Of a stretch of 64,000 bases of DNA, positions 39,005-49,510 are shown in pieces. Position numbers and translations under genes: made by a program. The stretch's first letter is position 1. Every line of letters starts with the position of its first letter. The notes beneath the pieces are model-generated. The model searched no databases. It was not told where the DNA came from and saw only the letters and a list, made by a program, of their open reading frames with translations. Source of the stretch: an uncultured Pelagibacteraceae bacterium (GTDB lineage Bacteria; Pseudomonadota; Alphaproteobacteria; Pelagibacterales; Pelagibacteraceae); NCBI GenBank assembly GCA_902532565.1, contig CACAIR010000001.1, positions 101,991 to 165,990 on the forward strand. The letters are read 5' to 3'.

Positions 39005-40150
39005 ATGAATGCAATGCGATCGAACAAAATATTTTTTGGAATTGTTGGTGGTGGACCAAATTCTTGGATTGGGCACGTTCATAGAATATCTGCAAGATTT
39101 GATAATAGATACACCTTGTGTGCAGGAGTATTTTCAAGAAATAAAAATATTTCTAAGAAATTCGGAGCTAGTCTTGGTTTAGATCCAAACAGATGTTACT
39201 CAAATTACAGTGAAATGGCTTTAAAAGAGGCAAAAAGGAAAGATGGCATTAAAGTAGTTGCAATCATGACTCCCCCATCAAGTCATCAACGGATTGCAGA
39301 AAAATTTATTGAAAAAAATATTAATATTATTTCAGATAAACCTTTTGCCGGAGATATTTTACAAGCCAAAAAATTATACAAAAAAATTAAATCAAATAAA
39401 AAAATTAAATATGCTCTTACTCATAATTACTCTGCTTATCCAATGGTCAGGGAAGCAAGAAAGATGGTTGAGTTAGGTAAAATTGGTAAAGTTGAATACT
39501 TAAATGTTGAATATATACAAGATTGGTCTGAAGGAGAACAAATTACATCAAAGAATGCAAAAAGAATTCTTAAATGGAAAATGGATAAATCAATCGTCGG
39601 ATGTTCAGCAGTTCTTAATGAAATAGGATCACATGCTTACCACTTAGCAATCTATATATCAGGCCAAAAAGCAAAAAAAATTTACGCAGACGTAGAGCAA
39701 ATTTCTAAAAAAATTAAATGTGATAAAAATGCTAGAGTTCTTATTAATTTTGATAATGGAGCAAAAGGCCAGCTTTGGACAAATGTTTTAGCAAAAGGAG
39801 GGGTTTATGGACTAAGAATTAGAGTTTATGGTAGCAAAGGAAGTTTGGAGTGGGTACAAAATGATCCTAATTACCTAAAATTTAATCCTTCAAAGGGTGC
39901 TGTCATCTTAAAAGAAAGAGATTTTTATTTCTCAAAATTTTCTAAAAAATTTTCAAGAGTAAAATATGGTCATCCAGAGGGATATTTAGATGCTTTTGCA
40001 AATATTTATAAAGAATTCGCAGATTTTTTAAATAATAAATCAAAAAAAAAATTTTTCTTTCCAAATGAAGATGAAGGGTTAGAAACAGCTAAATTTATAA
40101 ACGCTTGTAAAATTTCCTCAAATAAAAAAAAATGGGTAGAAGTAAAATAA
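39005..40150 (+). CDS. Gfo/Idh/MocA family oxidoreductase
   Basis: FFGIVGGGPNSWIGHVHRISARFDNRYTL; start moved from track 38924 to ATG 39005 to avoid overlap with iolE. Confidence 0.85.
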   Translation: MNAMRSNKIFFGIVGGGPNSWIGHVHRISARFDNRYTLCAGVFSRNKNISKKFGASLGLDPNRCYSNYSEMALKEAKRKDGIKVVAIMTPPSSHQRIAEKFIEKNINIISDKPFAGDILQAKKLYKKIKSNKKIKYALTHNYSAYPMVREARKMVELGKIGKVEYLNVEYIQDWSEGEQITSKNAKRILKWKMDKSIVGCSAVLNEIGSHAYHLAIYISGQKAKKIYADVEQISKKIKCDKNARVLINFDNGAKGQLWTNVLAKGGVYGLRIRVYGSKGSLEWVQNDPNYLKFNPSKGAVILKERDFYFSKFSKKFSRVKYGHPEGYLDAFANIYKEFADFLNNKSKKKFFFPNEDEGLETAKFINACKISSNKKKWVEVK

Positions 40151-41145
40151 ATATAGCACTTTTTGGTCTAGGAAGAATTGGATTAATGCATGGGAAAAAC
40201 CTCATGAGAAATAAAGATTTTAATTTACAATATGTTTTTGATTTAAATAAAAAATTAACTCAAAAAGTATCGAAAATTCTTAAATCGAAACCAATAAATA
40301 ATCCATTAGAAGCTTTAAAAGATAGTAAATTAGATGCAGTTTTTATTGCGTCCTCCACTTCAACACATATTAAGCTTATAGTTGACTCTGTTAAATATAA
40401 AAAAGTAATATTTTGTGAAAAACCTTTAGACTTAAATATTAATAAAATAAACGATTGTAAGAGAAAAATAAAAAAATTAAGACCCAAAATTCAATTAGGT
40501 TTTAATAGAAGGTATGATCCTGGTCATAATGGTTTAAAAAAACATTTATTAAGTGGCAAAATAGGAAAGTTAGAAAAAATTATAATAACAAGTAGGGATC
40601 CTGCCCCACCTTCGTTTAAATATTTAAAAGAGTCAGGAGGTATTTTTAGAGATATGATGATTCATGATTTTGATCTTGTGAGATTTTATCTTGGAAATGA
40701 TGAACCAAAACATCTTATTGCTGCTGGTAGCAATATATCTAACTATAAATTTAATAACATTAAAGATTATGAGTTAGCTTCATGTATGATAAAATCTGAA
40801 AAAGGTGTTCAATGCATAATTACCAATTCAAGACATTGTAGCTTTGGTTATGATCAAAGAGTTGAGATTTTTGGCTCTAACGGGATGATAATTTCCGAAA
40901 ATAAAAGAGAAAAAGAAATATCTTTACATTTAAAAAATTCAACATCGGGTAAAGAACCATTAATGCATTTTTTTATTGAGAGATATAAAGAAGCTTACAA
41001 AAAACAACTTATTGATTTTGCAAATTTAGTTAAGAAGAAAATTGTACCACTTGCAGGGTTTGAGGAAGGAAGAAGGGCATTAATAATGGCAAATGCTGCA
41101 CGTAAATCTATAAATTCCAAAAAATTTGAGAAAGTTGTTTTCTAA
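40132..41145 (+). CDS. iolG: Inositol 2-dehydrogenase-like Gfo/Idh/MocA oxidoreductase
   Basis: IALFGLGRIGLMHGKNL, VIFCEKPLDLNI, QLGFNRRYDPGHNGLK, GGIFRDMMIHDFDLVRFYLG. Confidence 0.82.
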   Translation: MGRSKINIALFGLGRIGLMHGKNLMRNKDFNLQYVFDLNKKLTQKVSKILKSKPINNPLEALKDSKLDAVFIASSTSTHIKLIVDSVKYKKVIFCEKPLDLNINKINDCKRKIKKLRPKIQLGFNRRYDPGHNGLKKHLLSGKIGKLEKIIITSRDPAPPSFKYLKESGGIFRDMMIHDFDLVRFYLGNDEPKHLIAAGSNISNYKFNNIKDYELASCMIKSEKGVQCIITNSRHCSFGYDQRVEIFGSNGMIISENKREKEISLHLKNSTSGKEPLMHFFIERYKEAYKKQLIDFANLVKKKIVPLAGFEEGRRALIMANAARKSINSKKFEKVVF

Positions 41146-41246
41146 TTGAATCAACTAAAACGAGAATACAACCTCCTGACTTTACAAGTTAACAATATTT
41201 TGATTGAATTCTGTTTTAAAAAGTTAACTTTAATAAAAGGATAATA

Positions 41247-42170
41247 ATGAAAACAATCAAAAACTTTATATTAGCTTTATCTGCATGGGCAATGATGTCT
41301 GTGTCTGCTTTAGCTGTAGATATAATTGTAGTTTCTCATGGTCAAGCTAATGACCCTTTTTGGTCTGTTGCTAAAAATGGTGTAGATGCTGGATGTAAAG
41401 ATATGGGAGTATCTTGTAAATATACAGCGCCTGCAACTTTTGACATGGTAGAAATGGCTAAACTAATTGACAATGCTGTATCACAAAAACCAAAAGGTAT
41501 TGTGATTACATTACCAGATGCTGCTGCTTTAGGAAAATCAGTTAAAGCTGCAATAGCTGCTGGTATACCAGTTATTTCAATGAACTCAGGTTCAGACGAC
41601 TATGCATCTCTGGGAATTAGCGCACATGTTGGTCAAACTGAGTTTGAAGCTGGTGTAGGTGGCGGACAAAAAATGAAAGCTGCTGGTGGAAAAAAAGCAT
41701 TATGTGTAAACCACGAAGTTGGAAACGTTGCACTTGATAGAAGATGTGCAGGTTTCAAAAAAGGATTTGGTGGTTCAGTTGATATTTTAGGCACATCAAA
41801 TGACCCAACTGAAATTCAAAAAGCTGTAGCTGCTAAGTTAGGTGGCGGATATGATACTATTCTAACTTTAGGTGCAGGTTTATCAGGTGAAGCAGCTCTC
41901 AAAGCATTAGAATCTGCTGGAAAAGTTGGTTCAGTTAAACTTGGAACATTTGATATGTCTCCAAATATGTTAAAAGCTGCTGCTGCAGGAAAAGTAGAGT
42001 TTTTAATTGACCAACAACAATACTTACAGGGTTATTTGCCGATTGCTATTTTTGGACAATACATGAGATGGGGAACGATGCCTGCTGGTGTAGTAATGAC
42101 TGGTCCAGGATTCGTAACTCCAGACAATGCGTCTAAAGTTATTAAATGGGCAGCTCAAGGTTATAGATAA
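41247..42170 (+). CDS. Sugar ABC transporter substrate-binding protein (RbsB/XylF-like)
   Basis: Signal peptide; VVSHGQANDPFWSVAKNGVDAGCKDMG, GTFDMSPNMLKAAAAGKVEFLIDQQQYLQGYLP. Confidence 0.9.
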   Translation: MKTIKNFILALSAWAMMSVSALAVDIIVVSHGQANDPFWSVAKNGVDAGCKDMGVSCKYTAPATFDMVEMAKLIDNAVSQKPKGIVITLPDAAALGKSVKAAIAAGIPVISMNSGSDDYASLGISAHVGQTEFEAGVGGGQKMKAAGGKKALCVNHEVGNVALDRRCAGFKKGFGGSVDILGTSNDPTEIQKAVAAKLGGGYDTILTLGAGLSGEAALKALESAGKVGSVKLGTFDMSPNMLKAAAAGKVEFLIDQQQYLQGYLPIAIFGQYMRWGTMPAGVVMTGPGFVTPDNASKVIKWAAQGYR

Positions 42171-42180
42171 GAAATAATTT

Positions 42181-42217
42181 AAAGGCCTGACTGATATTCA
42201 GTCAGGCCTTTTTTTTA
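42181..42217 (+). terminator. Strong hairpin plus T-tract between SBP and permease genes
   Basis: AAAGGCCTGACTGA-TAT-TCAGTCAGGCCTTT then T-run, 14-bp perfect stem. Confidence 0.9.
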
Positions 42218-42240
42218 TCTTTTTTAAATTATAATTTTTT

Positions 42241-43368
42241 ATGTTCATAAAATCTCAAACCATTAAATCAAAGAAAGAAACCGGTAAAGATGAAAGACTT
42301 AAAAAAATTTCTCCACTAAGAGTATTATTAAATCGACCAGAACTTGGAGCTTTAGGGGGAGCAATTTTAGTATTTATATTTTTTGGAATTGTTGCTGGTG
42401 ATACTGGTATGTTTAGTGCATATGGAACATTAAACTTTTTAGATGTATCAGCTAACCTAGGAATTATTGCTATTGCTGCCGCCATGTTAATGATTGGTGG
42501 AGAATTCGATTTATCAATTGGATCTATGATTGGTTTTGCTGGTATTTGTATTGCAATACCTGCTATTTATTGGGGTTGGCCTTTATGGATGGCAATTATT
42601 TTTGCTTTTGCCATGGCAGTTTTAATTGGCTACTTTAATGGAATAATGGTTGTCAAATCTGGACTTCCGTCATTTATCGTAACTCTAGCAATGCTCTTTA
42701 TATTAAGAGGAGCAACCTTAGCAATTACAAGATTGATAACAGGAAGAACACAAGTTCCTGGTTTGAGGGTCTTGATAGAAGATGATCCAATAGCATGGAT
42801 ATTTGCAACAGATACTTTCCAATGGCTTTTTACTTGGCTAGGATCCATGAAACTAATTGAGTTAAGAACTGATGGTACCCCATTGGCAACTGGTATACCG
42901 CCATCAGTAATATGGTTTATAGCTCTAACTTTATTTGCAACATGGATATTAATGAAAACAAGATATGGAAATTGGATTTTTGCTGCAGGTGGAGATAAAG
43001 TAGGAGCAACTAACGTAGGTGTTCCTGTCGGAAGAGTAAAAATTAGTTTGTTCATTGGTACAGCTGTAGCATCTACAATATTTGCATGTATTCAAGTTTT
43101 AGATGCTGGTTCGGCTGACACAATGAGAGGAACATTGAAAGAATTAGAGGCTATAGCTGCCGCTGTTGTTGGAGGATGTTTATTAACAGGTGGTTATGGG
43201 TCAGCAATTGGTGCCGCATTAGGGGCAATTATTTTTGGAACAGTTTCGATGGGAATATTTTATACAGATGTAGATACAGATTGGTTTAAAGTATTTTTAG
43301 GGGCAATGATGTTAATTGCAGTTGTATTTAACAATTATATTAGAAAAAAAGTTACGGAAACTAAATAA
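42241..43368 (+). CDS. Sugar ABC transporter permease (RbsC/XylH-like)
   Basis: [48 protein letters not shown]. Confidence 0.9.
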   Translation: MFIKSQTIKSKKETGKDERLKKISPLRVLLNRPELGALGGAILVFIFFGIVAGDTGMFSAYGTLNFLDVSANLGIIAIAAAMLMIGGEFDLSIGSMIGFAGICIAIPAIYWGWPLWMAIIFAFAMAVLIGYFNGIMVVKSGLPSFIVTLAMLFILRGATLAITRLITGRTQVPGLRVLIEDDPIAWIFATDTFQWLFTWLGSMKLIELRTDGTPLATGIPPSVIWFIALTLFATWILMKTRYGNWIFAAGGDKVGATNVGVPVGRVKISLFIGTAVASTIFACIQVLDAGSADTMRGTLKELEAIAAAVVGGCLLTGGYGSAIGAALGAIIFGTVSMGIFYTDVDTDWFKVFLGAMMLIAVVFNNYIRKKVTETK

Positions 43369-44162
43369 TGTCTGAATACCTAGTTCAATTTAATAATATC
43401 AGTAAGTTTTTTGGAAAAGTGATTGCATTAAAAGATGTCACCATGAAGCTTAAAAAAGGTGAGATCATGTGTCTTCTAGGAGATAACGGAGCTGGAAAAT
43501 CAACTTTAATTAAAACTTTAGCTGGAGTTCACAAACCGGACGAAGGTGAAATTATTTTCGAAGATAAAAAAATTATTTTTGACTCACCTAGAGACGCTCT
43601 TGATATTGGTATAGGGACAGTGTATCAAGATTTAGCTTTAGTGTCTTTAATGAGTGTTACTAGAAATTTTTTTATGGGAAGAGAACCACAAAAAGGGTTA
43701 CCCTTACTAAAGACTTTTGATATTGAGAAAGCTGATAAAATTGCAGCAGAAAGGATGGGTCAAATAGGTATTGATGTCAGAGATCCCTCACAAGCTGTTG
43801 GAACAATGTCAGGGGGAGAAAGACAATGTTTAGCTATCTCTAGAGCAATTTATTTTGGTGCAAAAGTTTTAGTTTTAGATGAGCCAACATCTGCGTTAGG
43901 TGTTCATCAGGCCTCGATGGTTTTAAAATATATTGTAAAAGCAGCTTCTCAAGGTTTAGCTGTAATATTAATTACTCATAACGTTCATCATGCTTATCCA
44001 GTGGGCAATAGTTTTACTGTTTTAAATAGAGGTAAAAGTATGGGGACGTTCCAAAAAAAAGACATCTCAAGAGAAAAACTCTTAAGTATGATGGCAGGTG
44101 GTGGAGAATTGGATAAACTAGAAGTTGAATTAAAAGAAATGGATAGAATAGCAAATCACTAA
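43368..44162 (+). CDS. Single-domain sugar ABC transporter ATPase
   Basis: [46 protein letters not shown]. Confidence 0.9.
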   Translation: MSEYLVQFNNISKFFGKVIALKDVTMKLKKGEIMCLLGDNGAGKSTLIKTLAGVHKPDEGEIIFEDKKIIFDSPRDALDIGIGTVYQDLALVSLMSVTRNFFMGREPQKGLPLLKTFDIEKADKIAAERMGQIGIDVRDPSQAVGTMSGGERQCLAISRAIYFGAKVLVLDEPTSALGVHQASMVLKYIVKAASQGLAVILITHNVHHAYPVGNSFTVLNRGKSMGTFQKKDISREKLLSMMAGGGELDKLEVELKEMDRIANH

Positions 44163-44251
44163 TTTTAAAAATTCATATCAGAAATTACTAATTTACATAT
44201 CTCGTTGTAATTATATTTGTTATATTTTTAAAAAAAATAAAGGAGTAAATT

Positions 44252-44569
44252 ATGAAAGCATATATAATGGGTAACTATACTGAAAAAGCTTTTCAAGGAT
44301 TCCTTAAGGATCCAACAAGTGACAGAAAAGCTGTTGTAGAGCAACTTACAAAGGCTATGGGTGGAACGATGCATACTATGGATATTGTAAGAGGTTCTTA
44401 TGATTTTATTGTAGTTACTGATGTACCTAGTTTTGATGATTTCGCAGCTATAAAATTAGTTGTTGAAGCTTCAGGTGCAGTAAAAAATTTAACTATGTTA
44501 GAAGCTATAGATTTTACTAAGGCAACAACAAAAGCTAGTAAAATTGGTTACAAAGCACCAGGACAATAA
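44252..44569 (+). CDS. GYD-domain protein
   Basis: MKAYIMGNYTEKAFQGFLKDPTSDRKAVVEQLTKAMGGTMHTMDIVRGSYDFIVVTDVP. Confidence 0.85.
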   Translation: MKAYIMGNYTEKAFQGFLKDPTSDRKAVVEQLTKAMGGTMHTMDIVRGSYDFIVVTDVPSFDDFAAIKLVVEASGAVKNLTMLEAIDFTKATTKASKIGYKAPGQ

Positions 44570-44580
44570 AAAATTATTTT

Positions 44581-44605
44581 AACTTCCAGTCTTAAGCTGG
44601 AAGTT
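44581..44605. terminator. Likely bidirectional terminator between convergent genes
   Basis: AACTTCCAG-TCTTAAG-CTGGAAGTT, flanked by A/T-rich sequence. Confidence 0.6.
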
Positions 44606-45437
44606 ATTCCGATAAAAATAAAGTTGGGAACATTTTTCCAGTTAAATCATCCCCATTTTTATAACCATTGTCTTCCATAATGGCTCTTTCTTCTCTAGCC
44701 CAGTCTCCTCTATAAATTATTTTTGTGTCCTCTTTTGCCATTCTTAAAGTATATCTATTAATATCTTTTTTTGGAGTTATTGGATTTAGTCCACCGTGAA
44801 GAGTTCTAATATCAAAATAAATGCAATCACCTACCTCAAGATCCCATTGCAAAAATTCATAATCATTTTTATTTTCTAATATATTTGGAGTAAATTCATA
44901 TTTTTTTCCATTAACAATTCCTGCTTCTCCATCTACATAGTGGCCATCGTTAAATCTTGTTCTTAAAAATAATCTATTCCATAAATGGGACCCTTTAACC
45001 CATGCAATACCATCCTCTTTTTTTACAGCCTCAAGTGGTATCCACAAAACACACATTGATCCCTCAAAATCAAAATAAGATATATCATGATGAAATGGTG
45101 GTGACGATTTACATCCTGCTTCTCTAAAAAACCAATTATCCATTACTAAATTAATCCTTTTAGCTTCTAAGAGTTCAGCCGCAATTTTAGGTGTTGGTGA
45201 ATTAAAAACAAAATCTTTAAACTCATCATGTAAATTCCAAGTCCAAAAATCTTCATGATATCCAGGAAGTGATTTATCTTTTGTGTGATTTACATATCTT
45301 GGGCTAGGATTATTTTTGGCTTTTTCAATTCCTTTTTTAAGTTTTTTTATCCAACTAACATCAAATTTATTCTTAAGAAGTACTGCTCCTTCTTTTTTAA
45401 ATTTATCAATTTCTTTTTCTGATACTAATTTACTCAT
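44604..45437 (-). CDS. Phytanoyl-CoA dioxygenase (PhyH) family protein
   Basis: PPFHHDISYFDFEGSMCVLWIPLE (HxD), TLHGGLNPITPKKDINRYTLRM. Confidence 0.87.
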   Translation of the reverse strand: MSKLVSEKEIDKFKKEGAVLLKNKFDVSWIKKLKKGIEKAKNNPSPRYVNHTKDKSLPGYHEDFWTWNLHDEFKDFVFNSPTPKIAAELLEAKRINLVMDNWFFREAGCKSSPPFHHDISYFDFEGSMCVLWIPLEAVKKEDGIAWVKGSHLWNRLFLRTRFNDGHYVDGEAGIVNGKKYEFTPNILENKNDYEFLQWDLEVGDCIYFDIRTLHGGLNPITPKKDINRYTLRMAKEDTKIIYRGDWAREERAIMEDNGYKNGDDLTGKMFPTLFLSE

Positions 45438-45523
45438 ACTAAATATATTAGAATATATTATATAATTAATGATATCAAAATACTTAAAAAATAAATATAA
45501 GCCATTAATTATAATTATTGCTA

Positions 45524-46423
45524 ATGAAAAAATTTAAACATTCTGAAATTACTCCAGAAAATATTTATTATAAAAGAAGATCTTTCATGAGATCAATAGG
45601 CTATGGATTGAGTGCTCTAACTTTAAATTCAGTTCCTATAATTAATGCCAAAGCTAGTAATCTAACTGAAACAACTAGTTATAAAAATATAACAACATAT
45701 AACAACTATTATGAGTTTGGCACTGGGAAAGGCGACCCTCATAGAAGAGCAAAAAATTTTACTACAAGACCTTGGAGTATCAAAATTGAAGGTCTAGTTG
45801 AAAAACCACTAGAACTCTCGATTGAAGAAGTGTTATCTATTAAATCTGAAGAAAGAATTCTTAAACTTAGATGTGTAGAAGGCTGGTCTATGGTTATTCC
45901 ATGGTTGGGATTTTCGTTAAGCGAATTACTCAACAAGGTTGAGATTAAGACCAATGCAAAATTTGTAGAATTTGAAACTGTTTATAATCCTGAAGAGATG
46001 GTTGGTCAAAGATATCCTGTTTTAAACTGGCCTTACATAGAAGGTCTTAGAATTGATGAGGCGATGCATCCTCTTACTACTGTTGTAACTGGTCTATATG
46101 GTAAACCTTTACCCAATCAAAATGGTGCGCCTTTAAGAATATTTATTCCATGGAAATACGGTTTTAAAAGTGCAAAATCTATTGTTAAAATTAAGTTAAC
46201 AGAAAAAATGCCGAATACTGCATGGAAAAATGCTTCACCAAGAGAATATGGCTTTTACTCAAATGTAAATCCCGAAGTTGACCATCCAAGATGGTCTCAA
46301 GCAACTGAAAGAATAATTGGAGAAAGTATTTTAGCTCCAAGAATTAAAACTTTAATGTTCAATGGTTATGGAGATGAAGTTGCTTATCTTTATAGTGGAA
46401 TGGACCTAAAAAAGAATTATTAG
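45524..46423 (+). CDS. msrP: Protein-methionine-sulfoxide reductase catalytic subunit MsrP (YedY)
   Basis: Tat-like KRRSFMRSIG, YYEFGTGKGDPH, LRCVEGWSMVIPWLGFSL; followed by msrQ. Confidence 0.92.
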   Translation: MKKFKHSEITPENIYYKRRSFMRSIGYGLSALTLNSVPIINAKASNLTETTSYKNITTYNNYYEFGTGKGDPHRRAKNFTTRPWSIKIEGLVEKPLELSIEEVLSIKSEERILKLRCVEGWSMVIPWLGFSLSELLNKVEIKTNAKFVEFETVYNPEEMVGQRYPVLNWPYIEGLRIDEAMHPLTTVVTGLYGKPLPNQNGAPLRIFIPWKYGFKSAKSIVKIKLTEKMPNTAWKNASPREYGFYSNVNPEVDHPRWSQATERIIGESILAPRIKTLMFNGYGDEVAYLYSGMDLKKNY

Positions 46424-46429
46424 AATAAA

Positions 46430-47002
46430 GTGAAAAATTATTCAAAGCCTTCTGTTTTTTTATTATCGCTTTGGCCTATTTACATAATAACTTATCAAAT
46501 ATTTTATAACAAATTAGGTCCTGAGCCTGTTGACAGAATCGTAAACCATTTTGGAGAATGGACTTTGATTTTTATTCTTTTAACCCTTTCAATGACTCCT
46601 CTAAAAAAAATCACCAAATCACTTGAGTGGATTAAATTTAGAAGAATGCTTGGTTTATTCGCTTTTTTTTATGCTTCTATTCATATGTTGAGTTACGTTG
46701 GACTTGATTATAGATTTGACTTTGAACCATTGATCAATGATGTTCTGAAAAAGAAATTCGTATTTATTGGTTTTTCTGCCTGGCTACTATTGGTTCCACT
46801 TGCAATCACTTCATCAGATAAAATGTTAAGATTATTAAAACATAATTGGAAAAAATTGCACAAATTAATATACATAATTGCAATTTTTGGTTCATTGCAC
46901 TTTATATGGCTTTCAAAAACAATTTTTTTTAAACCATTAATTTATTTGATTATTCTTTTGTTTCTTTTAAGTTTTAGAATTAAATTTAAAAAAAGTACTT
47001 AA
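46430..47002 (+). CDS. msrQ: MsrQ heme-binding membrane subunit (YedZ)
   Basis: GEWTLIFILLTLSMTPLKKI, RRMLGLFAFFYASIHMLSYVGLDY; GTG start. Confidence 0.9.
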   Translation: MKNYSKPSVFLLSLWPIYIITYQIFYNKLGPEPVDRIVNHFGEWTLIFILLTLSMTPLKKITKSLEWIKFRRMLGLFAFFYASIHMLSYVGLDYRFDFEPLINDVLKKKFVFIGFSAWLLLVPLAITSSDKMLRLLKHNWKKLHKLIYIIAIFGSLHFIWLSKTIFFKPLIYLIILLFLLSFRIKFKKST

Positions 47003-47370
47003 TTTTTTTTATCCTCGTTATCAACTACCAGACAAATTTCGGATTTAGTTAAAAATCTTTTTCCTGTTCCGTTATCTAGAGAAAACATTCCACCAATACC
47101 TTTTACTGCATCAATAGTTAAATCTGTATGTTTCCATTTTTCATATTGATCTGCATTCATGTAAAAAGGAACTCCACCAATTTCGCCTAACTTCACATCA
47201 TTATCACCTAATGGAAACTCCCCTTCGGGGAAACACATTGGCGCACTCCCGTCGCAACAGCCTCCAGATTGATGAAACATTAATTTTTCACCATACTTTT
47301 CCTTTAATTCAGAAAGTAGACTTAATGCAGAATGTGTAGCTGAAACTTTCATTTTTGATATCCGGCCCAT
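46999..47370 (-). CDS. DUF779 family protein
   Basis: GEKLMFHQSGGCCDGSAPMCFPEGEFPLG; adjacent to ALDH; alternative start MKVSATHS at 47352. Confidence 0.85.
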   Translation of the reverse strand: MGRISKMKVSATHSALSLLSELKEKYGEKLMFHQSGGCCDGSAPMCFPEGEFPLGDNDVKLGEIGGVPFYMNADQYEKWKHTDLTIDAVKGIGGMFSLDNGTGKRFLTKSEICLVVDNEDKKN

Positions 47371-47388
47371 GATTTAGAATCATGGGCC
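47364..47388. other. Perfect hairpin between ALDH and DUF779 genes, overlapping annotated start
   Basis: GGCCCATGATT-TAG-AATCATGGGCC, 11-bp stem, no T-tract. Confidence 0.75.
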
Positions 47389-47406
47389 AGTATATAATAT
47401 TTTAGT

Positions 47407-49152
47407 TTAAAAGAAGCCTAATTTTTTTTCAGCATAAGAAACATGAAGATTCTTATTCTGTCTATAATGGCTAAGCATCATTTTATGAGTTTCTCTTCCA
47501 ACTCCTGATTGTTTGTAACCACCAAATGGTGAGTGTGCTGGATAAGCATGATAACAATTAGTCCATACTATTCCTGCTTGTATTGCTCTACCCATTCTAT
47601 AAGCAATATTTCCATTTCTAGTCCAAACACCTGCACCTAAACCATAAAGAGTATCATTAGCTATTTCTAAAGCTTCTGCCTCATCTTTAAATTTAATTAC
47701 AGACACTACGGGACCAAATATTTCTTCTTGAGAAATACGAGATTTATTGTTGGTCTCAAAAATTGTAGGTTGGATATAGTTACCTTTTTCCAATCCACTA
47801 TTAAGTTTACCAACAGCTCCTCCTGTAAGAACTTTAGCACCTTCTTTTTTACCGAGATCTAGATAAGATTTAATCTTCTCCATTTGTTCAACTGAAGCTT
47901 GAGCTCCTATCATTGTTTCCATTTTTAAAGGATTATCTTGAATTACAGCTTTAGTTCTAGCTATACATTTTTCCATGAACTTATCGTAGATAGACTCTTG
48001 AACTAATGCTCTACTTGGACAAGTACAAACTTCTCCTTGGTTAAGATTGAACATTACAAAACCCTCAACGCATTTGTCTAAAAAGTCATCATCTTTTTCC
48101 ATTATGTCTTCAAAGAAAATGTTAGGAGATTTTCCACCTAGTTCCAAAGTAATTGGAATAATGTTTTGAGCAGCATACTGCATGATCAATCTTCCAGTGG
48201 AAGTTTCACCTGTGAAAGCAACTTTTGCAACTCTTTTTGAAGATGCTAAAGGTTTACCTGCTTCTAATCCAAAACCACTCACTATGTTAACTACTCCTGG
48301 AGGTAATAAATCACCAATCAGTTCCATCATAACCATGATAGATGCTGGCGTTTGTTCTGCTGGTTTTAAAACTGAACAATTACCTGCTGCTAACGCTGGT
48401 GCTAGTTTCCATGTAGCCATTAATAATGGAAAGTTCCAAGGAACAATCTGACCAACTACTCCTAATGGTTCAGGAATGTTATAAGAGTATTGTGAATTGC
48501 TAATCTCAGCAACAGAACCTTCTTCAGCTCTTATTACTCCTGCAAAATATCTCCAGTGGTCAATTACCAATGGTAAATCTGCTGCCATACACTCTCTTAT
48601 TGGTTTTCCATTATCTAAACACTCAGCCGTAGCTAGTAAATTTAGATTTTTTTCTAAGACATCAGCTATTTTCATCATTATATTTGATCTTGTAGTGATG
48701 TCAGTTTTTCCCCATGTTTCAAAAGCTGCATGAGCTGCATCTAATGCTGCCTCTACATCTTTTTCATTTGATCTTGCGACTGAACAGATTATCTCATTTG
48801 AAATCGGGCTTGGATTATCAAAATACTTGCCAGACTTAGGTTCTACAAATTTTCCATTAATGTAGTTTCCATACTTCGCTTTAAATGGAAATTTCACCTT
48901 TAAATGAGAAGTATCTAAAACAGACGACACTTTCATTGCTTCTGCACTCATTTTTTTTACTCCTCTTGTTTTTTTAGTTGGTTGAACTTTATTATTTTTT
49001 CTAGATTTTTTAGAACGCTTCTTAGTCGCAGACTTTTTTGTCCCAACTTTTTTTTTCGTTTTTATTTTTTTTCTAGAAGTTTTGACTAGTTTTTTTGTTT
49101 TTTTCTTAGTCTTTGGCTTTAACTTTTTTTTTCTTTTATTAGCCATGAACAT
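47407..49152 (-). CDS. Aldehyde dehydrogenase (ExaC/AldB-like), with Lys/Arg-rich N-terminal extension if the upstream start is used
   Basis: [63 protein letters not shown]; internal ATG at 48951 has AAGAGGAG 8 nt upstream. Confidence 0.9.
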   Translation of the reverse strand: MFMANKRKKKLKPKTKKKTKKLVKTSRKKIKTKKKVGTKKSATKKRSKKSRKNNKVQPTKKTRGVKKMSAEAMKVSSVLDTSHLKVKFPFKAKYGNYINGKFVEPKSGKYFDNPSPISNEIICSVARSNEKDVEAALDAAHAAFETWGKTDITTRSNIMMKIADVLEKNLNLLATAECLDNGKPIRECMAADLPLVIDHWRYFAGVIRAEEGSVAEISNSQYSYNIPEPLGVVGQIVPWNFPLLMATWKLAPALAAGNCSVLKPAEQTPASIMVMMELIGDLLPPGVVNIVSGFGLEAGKPLASSKRVAKVAFTGETSTGRLIMQYAAQNIIPITLELGGKSPNIFFEDIMEKDDDFLDKCVEGFVMFNLNQGEVCTCPSRALVQESIYDKFMEKCIARTKAVIQDNPLKMETMIGAQASVEQMEKIKSYLDLGKKEGAKVLTGGAVGKLNSGLEKGNYIQPTIFETNNKSRISQEEIFGPVVSVIKFKDEAEALEIANDTLYGLGAGVWTRNGNIAYRMGRAIQAGIVWTNCYHAYPAHSPFGGYKQSGVGRETHKMMLSHYRQNKNLHVSYAEKKLGFF

Positions 49153-49264
49153 ATTAAACTAACAATGTTTGCTGAAGTCTATTTGTAATAATTAAAATAT
49201 TCTACTTATAATTGTATAAATACAACATCTTGTGCTTAATAAAAAAGTCATTAATATTTTTTAT

Positions 49265-49510
49265 ATGAATGAAAATGAAAAAAAAGATATCCAATCTGCT
49301 ACTTTTGAAAGATTGCTTAAGCATTTAGATGAAAGAAAAGATGTTCAGAATATTGATTTAATGAACTTAGCAGATTTTTGTAGAAATTGTTTATCAAGGT
49401 GGTTTAGGGAAGAGGCTGAAAAAAAAGGCATCACTATTTCAGATCCAGATGCAAGAGAACGGATTTATGGAATGCCTTACTCTGAATGGAAGGAAAAATA
49501 TCAAAGATAA
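49265..49510 (+). CDS. DUF1244-family protein
   Basis: ATFERLLKHLDERKDVQNIDLMNLADFCRNCLSRWFREEA...YGMPYSEWKEKYQ. Confidence 0.85.
   Translation: MNENEKKDIQSATFERLLKHLDERKDVQNIDLMNLADFCRNCLSRWFREEAEKKGITISDPDARERIYGMPYSEWKEKYQR

Noticed and set aside
42630-43055. Long antisense ORF (141 aa) opposite the sugar permease
   Set aside because: Antisense to a clearly conserved permease with no recognisable motif; typical spurious shadow ORF. Same reasoning applies to 1151-1459, 7367-7576, 8684-8989, 15508-15759, 29673-29984, 34778-35089, 37258-37545, 48182-48451, 52627-52929, 55364-55684 and 63313-63531.
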